NCBI GenBank assembly: GCA_040752635.1
Contig: JBFMGS010000050.1
Location: 1-14,472 of the forward strand
DNA length: 14,472 nt
Direction of reading: 5' to 3'
Source of the DNA: JBFMGS01 sp040752635
Lineage (GTDB): Bacteria > Bacillota > SHA-98 > UBA4971
The notes under the pieces were generated by a model. It saw only the letters and a list, made by a program, of their open reading frames with translations. It ran no database searches and had not been told where the DNA came from. Positions 7,701 through 13,418 of this stretch are shown here, one piece after another. Made by a program: the position numbers and the translations under genes. The first letter of the stretch is position 1. Each line of letters starts with the position of its first letter.

Positions 7701-8207
7701 GCTTGCCTTTTCGTCGGGCAGGTAGTATACCTCAAACTCCCACAGCGAGACGCCCCATTCCGTCGCCCTGAGGGTTGCGTACATCCTGACATACCTGGCT
7801 TCGACTGGCTCGAAAACTACTCTCTCGGTTCCACCGTGCCCTCGGGCGACCGTGTAAACGTCGGTCCAGTTTCGGGCATCGTCCGAGACTTGGATCTTGT
7901 ATGACAGAGCGTAGGCAACCTCCCATTTGAGGATGACGACGTTAAACCTTTGCTTTGACCCCAAGTCTATGTAGACCCACTCTCCGTCCTTGTAGGCTGA
8001 TCCCCATCGCGTGTCCATGCGCCCATCGCAGGCGGATGCCGCCGGGAAGTTATCTGAGGGGTTTAACCGCTGAACTGACGAAGCCACTGCTGGTTTTCCC
8101 AGTGCAAGGTTTACCGGGGCTTCCTCTGCCTGCGCCAGCGCCCCCAACGCCACAAGGAGAAGACCGACAACTGGAAGGGCGACAATTAACCGGAGATTTC
8201 TAGACAC
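4743..8207 (-). CDS. Secreted multidomain GHL10-type glycoside hydrolase with discoidin domains
   Basis: The 1154-residue product is built as follows. A signal peptide covers residues 1-28 (cleavage near ALAQA). An F5/8-type C (discoidin) domain spans about 32-163 (NLALGKPAVASS, DTRWGS, WVYIDLG, RYVRMYA). A Pro/Thr/Ser linker is followed by a GATase-like domain at about 203-417 that resembles the GH42 trimerisation domain (YKVAVLPSNPIMTEEIARAL, VASGGRIFTSYETS). An Ala-rich helical segment covers 426-500. The GHL10 (DUF187-like) barrel covers about 510-848 (RGCWLDNGT, HPWVWVF, DGIHLDYIRYN, FLNTMAYTENL). A second helical segment (855-955), a Pro/Ala linker and a second discoidin-like domain (1003-1154) follow. 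GHL10 proteins include E. coli DigH, which cleaves denuded peptidoglycan glycan, so the substrate may be a glycan or cell-wall polymer. GTG 8207 is supported by GGGAGG 9 bases upstream. It is the last gene of the cluster. Confidence 0.88.
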   Translation of the reverse strand: MSRNLRLIVALPVVGLLLVALGALAQAEEAPVNLALGKPAVASSVQRLNPSDNFPAASACDGRMDTRWGSAYKDGEWVYIDLGSKQRFNVVILKWEVAYALSYKIQVSDDARNWTDVYTVARGHGGTERVVFEPVEARYVRMYATLRATEWGVSLWEFEVYYLPDEKASPTPQEPLTGSQLTQTQTAAAPASSRSDRKQVGQGVALVDSALTSKFYGQSSYDTITRSVKLAMQEAGISLSILSDEDVEQGKLLQYKVAVLPSNPIMTEEIARALGDFVASGGRIFTSYETSARSQDGEFLGKLQLEDVLGVKLVRWDAGKGRYAYIKVLDPSHPIFHGMPDFIPMTREMTFVAEALPQAKVLGEWYDSDKKTKSQPDPQAAAIIVTDNTVYVGDCIFDKANQEDLLRRFIVNVVKFLGGEGLSLSTAKVKIDEARQAIEKAEGALAEAREQLVYICYGDAEAMIAQAKSDLGAARAAYSSGDLTKAEELAQSAAGKARVAAYRTIESRPAETRGCWLDNGTLAKLYGREDVAKMLDQLAKINVNVIYPETIYRGYAIYRSAIAPKDPRFDSWTEDPLEVLAEEAHKRGMEVHPWVWVFCVGYWHDEGPVLRAHQDWAEKDKDGNIFSSWVYGTAWLNPTLPDVRRYLMDEFTEIVTKYKVDGIHLDYIRYNEQGAGVFGFSDHSVAEFQSLYGIDPKQISRGTQEELTWHLWREYNVTSFVERVKQELKALRPDLKISAAVVPDPGNARLNTLQNWKHWLENQYTDFLNTMAYTENLDDLDRLVDKALDASSNRVCMYPGLAVWLNEPDRLLQQISLVRQKGAPGIILFALAHMKDDYYQALGEGPFRSPAIAPHRDPIEAATVTLKELASRVAFYRGAGALTKDEADAIISDISAAEEATKGLGTDTDKIQAGIDSLAALSGKLSQRASQATGKAALAYGRVAADLSYVANILRIMKFGLSAAEDVPPEDPPIVVGVPPATAAATRQKEAASSAQAAAGSEANLALAKSGTTVEVDSCFSGYSSKPLNDGERNDQPEEGRWAEVAWASAEIPTEHWIVINLPEKKAVHRVDIYWALDREKYWSSQRYVIQYWDGAQWIDIYGHEDDKGWRTTVTASSISFLPIETNKIRVFQPQGGGPAKRPNLMWVAEIEVY

Positions 8208-8252
8208 TCAGGCTCGCCTCCCTTATTCAGATTGGGCACAGAATCAAAAAGA

Positions 8253-8660
8253 TCAGCCGGATCCACACCGTATTTCTGCCGGAAGGCCTGCCGCATGCCG
8301 GCGCTGATAGAGGCGTAATGCGTCCCCGCCCCCTGAGAGTTCAATATCGAGGGCTTTATATCCGCTCCAGTCGCGGGCTATCGCCGTGGTGACTCTGATC
8401 TTGCTGGAGGAAGATGATATAGTATACTGCAGGACAAGTTCCAGGTTTGCGCCTGACGCGGATCTGAGCACGGCCTTGCTGCCGCTGGGGGTCTTCAGAT
8501 GCCACCACTCTGGAACCTCCGTTGACCCGTCTACCCCAAGGCCGCGCTTTTGAGACGGATCCTTTGCCGCCCAGCTTGTCTCCTTCATCACCGCGAATGC
8601 GATGAATACGCTGGCGAAGATAAGGACCAGCAGGCCTGGGCTGCGAATTCCCATGCCCAT
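8253..8660 (-). CDS. Small exported protein of unknown function, probably frameshifted
   Basis: The 135-residue frame starts at an ATG preceded by GGAGG with 8 bases of spacing, and the ribosome site overlaps the stop of the upstream permease gene. Residues 1-31 form a signal peptide or membrane anchor (LLVLIFASVFIAFAV), and a Trp- and Ser-containing region (PEWWHLKTPSGSKAVLRS) follows. I do not recognise the family. After about residue 98 the reading looks wrong: the alternative frame carries ADIKPSILNSQGAGTHYASI, then MRQAFRQKYGVDPADLFDS, and runs to 8186, 22 bases into the next gene. A one-base change near 8361-8372 would join both parts into a protein of about 157 residues. The C-terminal part vaguely recalls the QGAG...YGIDP segment of the neighbouring GHL10 barrel. 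Either sequence error or real decay is possible. Confidence 0.55.
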   Translation of the reverse strand: MGMGIRSPGLLVLIFASVFIAFAVMKETSWAAKDPSQKRGLGVDGSTEVPEWWHLKTPSGSKAVLRSASGANLELVLQYTISSSSSKIRVTTAIARDWSGYKALDIELSGGGDALRLYQRRHAAGLPAEIRCGSG

Positions 8661-8676
8661 TTTGCTCGCCTCCGGC

Positions 8677-9600
8677 TTACCCCTTTATTCCCGTCAGGGT
8701 GATCCCCTGGATAAACGTCCGTTGCGCCAGGAAGAACGCCACCACCATCGGCAGGGAGACAATGGCGGACGCCGCCATCAGCATCGACCACTCAGCGCCA
8801 TGCTGGGTCAAAAAGTGTCGAAGCCCGATGGCCAAGGTGTATTGGCTTTCACTTTGCAGATAGATAAGCGGTCCAAGGAAGTCCCGCCAGCTTCCCATGA
8901 ACTGAAATACGCCCAGCGTGGCGAGGGCAGGTTTGGAGAGTGGAAGTATTATTGTCCTATATATATTGAACTCCGAACACCCGTCGATCTTCGCTGCATC
9001 CGAGAGTTCCTTGGGAATGGTCATGAAGAACTGACGCAACATGAAAATGCCGAAAGCTCCTCCGAAGAAGTGCGGAACCACTAATGGCTTGAACGTCCCG
9101 TACCAGCCAAGCCATTTGAACAGGATGAAGACGGGAATCATGGTGACCTGGCCGGGTATCATAATGGTGCTGAGCAGCACCATGAAGAGGAAGTCTCTGC
9201 CTGGCCACTTTATCTTGGAAAAACCGTACGCAGCAAGAGAACAAGACAGCAGGACACCTATGACGTTTAAGACGGCTATGTACAGCGTATTCTTAGTGTA
9301 CGTGAAGAACGGAATATAGGCCAGGGCCTTTGGATAGTTCTGCCACGCTATCGGCCGGGGGATCAGTTGAATTCCCTCTGTAAAGATCTGGTCGTCTGTC
9401 TTCAGAGAAGTGCTTATAAGCCACGCAAAGGGGAACAAAAAGCAGATCCCCAGGGTGATCAGGATGACCTGTAGCATGACCTCACGTATTATGGCACGAA
9501 TGCGTTTCCGTTGTTTCCGCGTCGTATGCTCCACAGCGGTCGCGTGACCGTCGAGCCGCCTGACGGCAATGTTAGCGCGTTCCGACTTCCTAAGATCCAC
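8677..9600 (-). CDS. Sugar ABC transporter inner-membrane permease, MalG/UgpE type
   Basis: This is one of the two permease subunits of a carbohydrate importer (CUT1 family). About six membrane segments are visible, starting with VMLQVILITLGICFLFPFAWL, a motif typical of MalG-like N-termini, followed by the usual LKTDDQIF region. The cytoplasmic EAA loop that docks the ATPase is ELSDAAKIDGCSEFNIYRTI followed by ILPLSKPAL, with the conserved Gly. GTG at 9600 is chosen because GGAGGG sits 6 bases upstream; the frame extends 25 residues further to 9675, but that part is Arg-rich, lacks a ribosome site and is unlike the family. The resulting 307 residues are slightly above the common 270-300. No ATPase gene lies in the window. 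The gap to the upstream permease is unusually long (about 196 bases). Confidence 0.93.
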   Translation of the reverse strand: MDLRKSERANIAVRRLDGHATAVEHTTRKQRKRIRAIIREVMLQVILITLGICFLFPFAWLISTSLKTDDQIFTEGIQLIPRPIAWQNYPKALAYIPFFTYTKNTLYIAVLNVIGVLLSCSLAAYGFSKIKWPGRDFLFMVLLSTIMIPGQVTMIPVFILFKWLGWYGTFKPLVVPHFFGGAFGIFMLRQFFMTIPKELSDAAKIDGCSEFNIYRTIILPLSKPALATLGVFQFMGSWRDFLGPLIYLQSESQYTLAIGLRHFLTQHGAEWSMLMAASAIVSLPMVVAFFLAQRTFIQGITLTGIKG

Positions 9601-9796
9601 TCTAGACCCTCCAAATTCGCACCTGATGGTAGGTATGTGTCTTTCTTCAGGACGGTAAGTCCTGCGGCACCTCAAGACGCGGCACCGCCACAGACGCCTC
9701 TTGCTTAGCCAAGCAGGCGCTCTTGCTTTAGGCTTCGCTGAACGTGCAAGTGCTCCTCGGTACCTGGGTTAGACGGCGATCCTGGACCGCGTTTTG
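9601..9796. other. Unusually long spacer between the two permease genes
   Basis: MalF- and MalG-type genes usually abut; here 196 bases separate them, measured from the left copy of the duplicated contig end. On the minus strand the spacer holds a 6-bp perfect hairpin CAGGAC-N5-GTCCTG (9648-9664), a repeated AAGCAAGAG, and an imperfect stem with CGCCT/AGGCG and GCTT/AAGC pairs between about 9684 and 9716. No gene is visible. It may tune expression of the second permease or be the trace of an old insertion. Confidence 0.5.
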
Positions 9797-9915
9797 TCAC
9801 TTCAACTCGCCAGCGTAGTACACCCAGCGGACTGACGTCTTGAACACCACCAGGGTGGCTGCGAGGATGATGCCAAAGAGTATCCAGGCCTGTGCCGAGG
9901 CGTACCCCATCTTGA
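9789..9915. repeat. Left copy of an exact 127-bp contig-end overlap
   Basis: These 127 bases are identical to 10016-10142 and end where the N run begins. They carry the stop codon (9797-9799) and last 39 codons of the MalF-type permease. This is best read as the same DNA present once in the genome and reported twice because two contigs were not merged. Confidence 0.9.
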
Positions 9916-10015
9916 NNNNNNNNNNNNNNNNNNNNNNNNNNNNNNNNNNNNNNNNNNNNNNNNNNNNNNNNNNNNNNNNNNNNNNNNNNNNNNNNNNNNN
10001 NNNNNNNNNNNNNNN
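9916..10015. other. Assembly gap of 100 N
   Basis: Exactly 100 N, a conventional placeholder for a gap of unknown size. The flanks overlap by 127 identical bases, a common largest k-mer in de Bruijn assemblers, so the true gap is probably nil and 227 bases (one copy plus the N) should be removed. Confidence 0.95.
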
Positions 10016-10023
10016 GCGTTTTG

Positions 10024-10911
10024 TCACTTCAACTCGCCAGCGTAGTACACCCAGCGGACTGACGTCTTGAACACCACCAGGGTGGCTGCGAGGATGATGC
10101 CAAAGAGTATCCAGGCCTGTGCCGAGGCGTACCCCATCTTGAAATACACGAAAGCGTTCTGGTAGAGATACAGCGCGTAAAACAGTGTTGAGAAAGCCGG
10201 ACCGCCGCCAGTCATTATAAACGCGCTGGTGAAGTAGGAAAACCAGCCGATCAGGCCCATCACCAGGTTGAAAAAGATAATCGGGCTGATCATCGGGAGC
10301 GTAACATACCAAAACTTGTGCCATCCCCTTGCGCCGTCGAGTTCGGCAGCTTCGTACAGTTGCTCGGGCACGTCCTGCAGTCCGGCAAGGTACATGATCA
10401 TGCCGCCTCCCACACCCCACAATCCCGCGAGCAGGAGCGCAGGTTTGGCCCATTTCGGATCTACGAGCCAGCCAGGGCCCGCGATGCCAAACTTCTGCAG
10501 TAGTGTATTGATAGGCCCGTATCGAGGGTTAAGAATCCATAGCCAGAGGATGGCCGAGGCCACGTCCGGCAGGACGCTCGGAAGGTAAAAGATAGTCCTG
10601 TGAATCGACATGGCCTTCACCTTTGTATTCAGAAGGAGGGCCACCGCAAGAGACGCCGTAAGGCCCAAAGGCAAGCCAAAGCAGATCATGAACAGCGTAT
10701 TCTTGAGGGAGATCCAGAACAGATCGTCTGAGAGAAGCGTCCTATAGTTGTCCAATCCCACCCAGAACGGAGACTCAACTATACTGTAGTCAGTAAGACT
10801 GTAATAGATGGAGGCCAGGATTGGATAGAGAGTGAAAACGATAAGACCTGCCAGCCAAGGAGAAACGAAAACCAAACCGTTTCTGAGGTCGTGCCGTTGA
10901 AGCCTGGTCAT
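10024..10911 (-). CDS. Sugar ABC transporter inner-membrane permease, MalF/UgpA type
   Basis: This is the partner permease of the downstream MalG-type protein. It has 295 residues and about six membrane segments. The opening GLVFVSPWLAGLIVFTLYPI and the SLTDYSI, FWVGLDNYR segment are typical of MalF/UgpA-like CUT1 subunits. The ATPase-docking EAA loop is at about 183-210: EQLYEAAELDGARGWHKFW then VTLPMISP. The ATG at 10911 has GGAGGTGA 7 bases upstream. The gene is complete in the right-hand contig; the 3' end of 9797-9915 is a duplicate created by the unmerged overlap. It lies 445 bases after the binding-protein gene, separated from it by several hairpins. Substrate unknown, but neighbouring hydrolases point to an oligosaccharide. 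Confidence 0.94.
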   Translation of the reverse strand: MTRLQRHDLRNGLVFVSPWLAGLIVFTLYPILASIYYSLTDYSIVESPFWVGLDNYRTLLSDDLFWISLKNTLFMICFGLPLGLTASLAVALLLNTKVKAMSIHRTIFYLPSVLPDVASAILWLWILNPRYGPINTLLQKFGIAGPGWLVDPKWAKPALLLAGLWGVGGGMIMYLAGLQDVPEQLYEAAELDGARGWHKFWYVTLPMISPIIFFNLVMGLIGWFSYFTSAFIMTGGGPAFSTLFYALYLYQNAFVYFKMGYASAQAWILFGIILAATLVVFKTSVRWVYYAGELK

Positions 10912-11152
10912 GGAAACTTCACCTCCGATGGGGGTCCCGCGCGAGTTCTGCGTACTGTGGCGTCAAGTCAGGTGCTCACAAATCCTTGTCATTCTCAAGC
11001 GCTCTATCAGGCGGCAGTAAGCCGAACGAGGCGGCGGGAATTTGCGGCGACTTGCCCGGTAGCATGCCCTGAGTATTCGCCGTTCTGTTGAAGGAGGCGA
11101 TTAAGGCATTCACCGTGTCGCGCTCCGCTTCTGACCGCCTTTGCGCGAACTG

Positions 11153-11166
11153 GCGCCGAAAGGCGC
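11153..11166. repeat. Small stem with tetraloop
   Basis: GCGCC and GGCGC enclose GAAA on the plus strand (TTTC on the transcribed RNA strand), a compact 5-bp stem. It is the third stem after the binding-protein gene. Confidence 0.4.
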
Positions 11167-11225
11167 AGGAGCTTTTGATGTCTTGCCCAGTATCAAGCGA
11201 CGAGCGTAGTCCCAGCCATTGACGC

Positions 11226-11247
11226 GCTCCCGAGTCCACCCGGGAGC
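11226..11247. repeat. 7-bp perfect hairpin
   Basis: GCTCCCG (11226-11232) and CGGGAGC (11241-11247) pair perfectly across 8 bases. It is the second stem after the binding-protein gene. Confidence 0.5.
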
Positions 11248-11269
11248 ACACCGGGTTACGGGCCAGGCC

Positions 11270-11306
11270 GCGTGGCGAGCCAGGCTCCCAGCCCGTCTCG
11301 CCACGC
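11270..11306 (-). terminator. Strong hairpin after the binding-protein gene (attenuator or mRNA stabiliser)
   Basis: GCGTGGCGAG (11270-11279) pairs perfectly with CTCGCCACGC (11297-11306); the 17-base loop contains a further GGCT/AGCC stem. It lies about 50 bases after the stop of the binding-protein gene and has no T tract. As in many importer operons, it would let the binding protein be made in excess over the permeases by partial termination or by blocking 3' exonucleases. Confidence 0.55.
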
Positions 11307-11356
11307 CCACCGCAATACCTGCTGCCTTGGTGGCTCTCATGCCAGGTATCCCGGGG

Positions 11357-12646
11357 TTACCTCCTGGCAAAGAACTTGTCGAGTTCCTTTTGCATATTCA
11401 CTGTTACCTCGTCCAGAGCGGCCTTGGGTGTCTTCTGGCCATTGATCACCATGCTCTCCGCGTTGGCAAGTGCCGTCGCGTATTCCTGCCATATCGGCAT
11501 GGAGACAGAGGTAAACGCGTTGCCCTTCTCCATGAGCGGTATTGTCAGGCTTAGAACAGGGATGGCCTTCAGCACTTCAGGCGATTTGGCCACATTGATC
11601 CTGGGCGGCATGTTGGTGAAAGCGATGCAGATCTTCTTCATCGGTTCTTCGCTGGTGATCCACTTGATGAATTCCCAGGCTTCCTTTGGATGTTTGGAGT
11701 TCTTCGGAATCACGAACATGCTGCCGCCGAACAATGTGGAGTTGGTGTTCCCATCAGGTGTTGGGAATGCGAAGATGCCGTACTTCAGCTTCGGGTTGTA
11801 CTTCAAGCCGAACTGCACAAGCCATTCACCGTAGCCGGACATGGCTACCTTCCCAGCGAAGAAAGGATTCTCAGGGCTCCAGTAGCCACCCAACCCTGCA
11901 GAGAATGCAGCGTGCTTCTTGGGGTCACACCACTTGTTGTAGGAGAGAAGCCATTCCATTGCGGATACGATCTTCGGATCGTTGGCGGTTATCTTTCGTT
12001 CTTGTTCATTATAGAAGCTTCCGCCAAAGAGGCGGCCCCACAGGGCAATCCCGCTCGGCCTGTATCCAAGCACCTTGATGTTGCCCTTGTCATCCCACTT
12101 GGTGAGCTTTACCGCCCACTCGTCGAGTTCCTGAGTGGTCTTGGGAGGGTTGTCGGGATCGAGCCCGGCCGCTTTAACCATGTCTAAGTTGTACGCTATA
12201 AACTGGCAGTTTGTTGTAACAGCAAGTGCATAGAGCTTGCCATCGTAATGGAATGAATCCCAGAGCTTTGGCCAGAAGTCCGTTCCCTTGATTCCGCTCT
12301 CCACTGCGAAGTTGTCGAGGGGGAGTATGGCGCCCCGAGCTGCCAGAGAAGCGAGCTGACTGTCCCAGACAGCAGAGACCACATCCGGCGCGACACCGCC
12401 TGCGATCGCGGCCAAAAGCTTTTCATATGCCCCGAAGATGGTTTGTGTTTCCACCTCGATATCGGACCGCTTATCGTTGAACCCTTCCTGTATTATCTTC
12501 TTGAGATCCTCGAGTTCGCTCCCGCCCCACCCGGTCCAGTAAAGGATCTTGACCTTCGAGGACGCACTGGAAGTTCCGATCGCCAGGGTTGCCAACAGCA
12601 ACGTAGACACGATGAGCAGAGATACCACCTTGATGGTCTTAGACAT
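11357..12646 (-). CDS. Sugar ABC transporter substrate-binding protein, family 1
   Basis: The extracytoplasmic receptor of the importer has 429 residues. Residues 1-30 are a Sec signal peptide (MSKTIK then a hydrophobic core, cleavage after SSAS). The mature part starts KVKILYWTGWGG and shows SBP_bac_1 features: EKLLAAIAGGVAPDVV, DGKLYALAVTTNCQFIAYN, FFAGKVAMSGYGEW, FGGSMFVIPKNSKHPKEAWEFIKWIT. The signal peptide lacks the lipobox cysteine normally found in Gram-positive receptors. ATG 12646 has AAGGGAGGG a few bases upstream. It is probably the first gene of the transcript with both permeases, the small exported protein and the GHL10 enzyme. The ligand cannot be read from the sequence; an oligosaccharide released by the neighbouring hydrolases is the natural guess. 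Confidence 0.95.
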   Translation of the reverse strand: MSKTIKVVSLLIVSTLLLATLAIGTSSASSKVKILYWTGWGGSELEDLKKIIQEGFNDKRSDIEVETQTIFGAYEKLLAAIAGGVAPDVVSAVWDSQLASLAARGAILPLDNFAVESGIKGTDFWPKLWDSFHYDGKLYALAVTTNCQFIAYNLDMVKAAGLDPDNPPKTTQELDEWAVKLTKWDDKGNIKVLGYRPSGIALWGRLFGGSFYNEQERKITANDPKIVSAMEWLLSYNKWCDPKKHAAFSAGLGGYWSPENPFFAGKVAMSGYGEWLVQFGLKYNPKLKYGIFAFPTPDGNTNSTLFGGSMFVIPKNSKHPKEAWEFIKWITSEEPMKKICIAFTNMPPRINVAKSPEVLKAIPVLSLTIPLMEKGNAFTSVSMPIWQEYATALANAESMVINGQKTPKAALDEVTVNMQKELDKFFARR

Positions 12647-12666
12647 TGTGTTCCCTCCCTTTGTGT

Positions 12667-12688
12667 GATCGTTCTCGGGACAACGATC
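12667..12688. promoter_or_regulatory. Candidate operator before the binding-protein gene
   Basis: GATCGTT (12667-12673) and AACGATC (12682-12688) form a perfect 7-bp inverted repeat with an 8-base spacer, 20 bases upstream of the start codon. It overlaps the edge of a possible -10 box. Size, symmetry and position fit a repressor operator; the relic lacI gene next door is the obvious former partner. The spacer lacks the central CG typical of many LacI operators, so another regulator or a 5' mRNA hairpin is also possible. Confidence 0.45.
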
Positions 12689-12712
12689 TTAGCCGGATTC
12701 CGATGACGACAA
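12686..12712 (-). promoter_or_regulatory. Weak candidate promoter of the sugar importer operon
   Basis: On the minus strand TTGTCG (12712-12707) and TAAGAT (12691-12686) are separated by 15 bases, shorter than ideal. It is the best-placed pair near the binding-protein start and abuts the palindrome at 12667-12688. Confidence 0.25.
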
Positions 12713-12758
12713 CGCTCACAGATGATTGCTCCTGTTTTCTTTGACATCACCTCTCGTC

Positions 12759-12855
12759 GCATGTATTCCGCGGGTCGAGGAACCGTCTGTCTCTGCCCAG
12801 GGGACGCTCACTCTGCGCAGCATGTATTCCCTGGGTCGCGGGATCGTCTCTCTTT
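12759..12855. repeat. Imperfect 36-bp direct repeat upstream of the importer operon
   Basis: Units 12759-12794 and 12820-12855 match at 29 of 36 positions with a 61-bp period; both begin GCATGTATTCC and share GGGTCG and CGTCT blocks. They lie about 110-210 bases upstream of the binding-protein start, in non-coding DNA. Paired regulator-binding sites or an old local duplication are the two simple readings. Confidence 0.5.
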
Positions 12856-12960
12856 CTCTGCGCTCGAATGATCGCCTGATAGCTATCGTCAGCCTTTCGG
12901 CCATTTCTTCCAGTTACTCTTGCGAGGTGATGGGAGCGGCAGGATCGAAACCCGCGGCCT

Positions 12961-13213
12961 TCAGATCATGCTACCTCCATTCTGCACTTTCCCGCCGCAT
13001 GATTCCCGCACCACCAGCCCGAGTAGACTTGTGCGTTTGATAACCAGTCCGCGCGCCAATATGTTGGGGTGGTAATCCAACCGCTCGCTTATCTCCAAAA
13101 CCCGGTTCCTGGTCTTTTCACTTACTTTTTCTGTGTGTGCCGTTGAGCACGCGCGATACGCTACAAATGGAGACGCCTGCTTCCCTGGCAACATCCTTCA
13201 CTGTGACTGGCAC
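12961..13213 (-). pseudogene. LacI-family transcriptional repressor remnant (frameshift plus internal deletion)
   Basis: From the GTG at 13213 (G-rich ribosome site 6 bases upstream) the sequence encodes VTVKDVAREAGVSICSVSRV and LNGT, a classical LacI helix-turn-helix. The frame then shifts at the TGTGTGTG run (13132-13139, AC repeats on the coding strand); adding one AC unit restores HTEKVSEKTRNRVLEISERL, DYHPNILARGLVIKRTSLLG. After GLVV the effector-binding domain of about 270 residues is absent and the text passes straight into LVVRESCGG, which looks like the usual C-terminal tail of the family. Only about 82 residues remain. The gene sits between the DUF4434 gene and the importer operon and would have encoded the local repressor. 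Whether a bare DNA-binding domain could still be made is unclear; loss of function is most likely. Confidence 0.8.
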
Positions 13214-13418
13214 CAAGTACCCCCCCGATTGGCAATACATTCCAAGGACCTCGCCGCGCACAGGGACGCAGGTTGAAACGCCGGAACGCGAACGCTGACC
13301 CGGCCACCACGGGCAGGGCGGCAAGGACGGGGAGGCTCATGTTGTGAACGGCTACAGCGATCCATAGCGCCTGCTCAAATACTCCGTCCGTTCCGTCCGT
13401 ATGAGTTCCGATGACCTC

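Larger units (their letters stand above)
10912..11356. other. Structured intergenic region between binding-protein and permease genes
   Basis: This 445-base stretch has no convincing gene; the minus-strand frame 10976-11251 lacks a ribosome site and any family motif. It contains three perfect stems (11153-11166, 11226-11247, 11270-11306), all after the binding-protein stop codon in the direction of transcription. This is the usual place for mRNA-stabilising or partially terminating structures in sugar importer operons. Confidence 0.6.

Noticed and set aside
9601..9675. A 25-residue N-terminal extension of the MalG-type permease
   Set aside because: The extension is Arg-rich, unlike the family, and has no ribosome site, whereas GTG 9600 has GGAGGG 6 bases upstream.
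9797..9915. A second, partial copy of the MalF-type permease gene
   Set aside because: It is identical over its full length to the end of the complete gene and abuts the N run, so it is a contig overlap and not a gene duplication.
10976..11251. Minus-strand 91-codon frame in the spacer before the MalF-type gene
   Set aside because: It has no ribosome site or family motif and runs across two of the perfect stems; better explained as structured non-coding sequence.
12741..12769. Plus-strand promoter TTGACA-17-TATTCC
   Set aside because: It points into the antisense side of the lacI relic and non-coding DNA with no plus-strand gene downstream, and its -10 is weak; probably chance.
12716..12904. 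Minus-strand 62-codon frame with ERRERETIPRPREYM
   Set aside because: Its charged pattern comes from the 61-bp-period direct repeat; no ribosome site or homology supports it.
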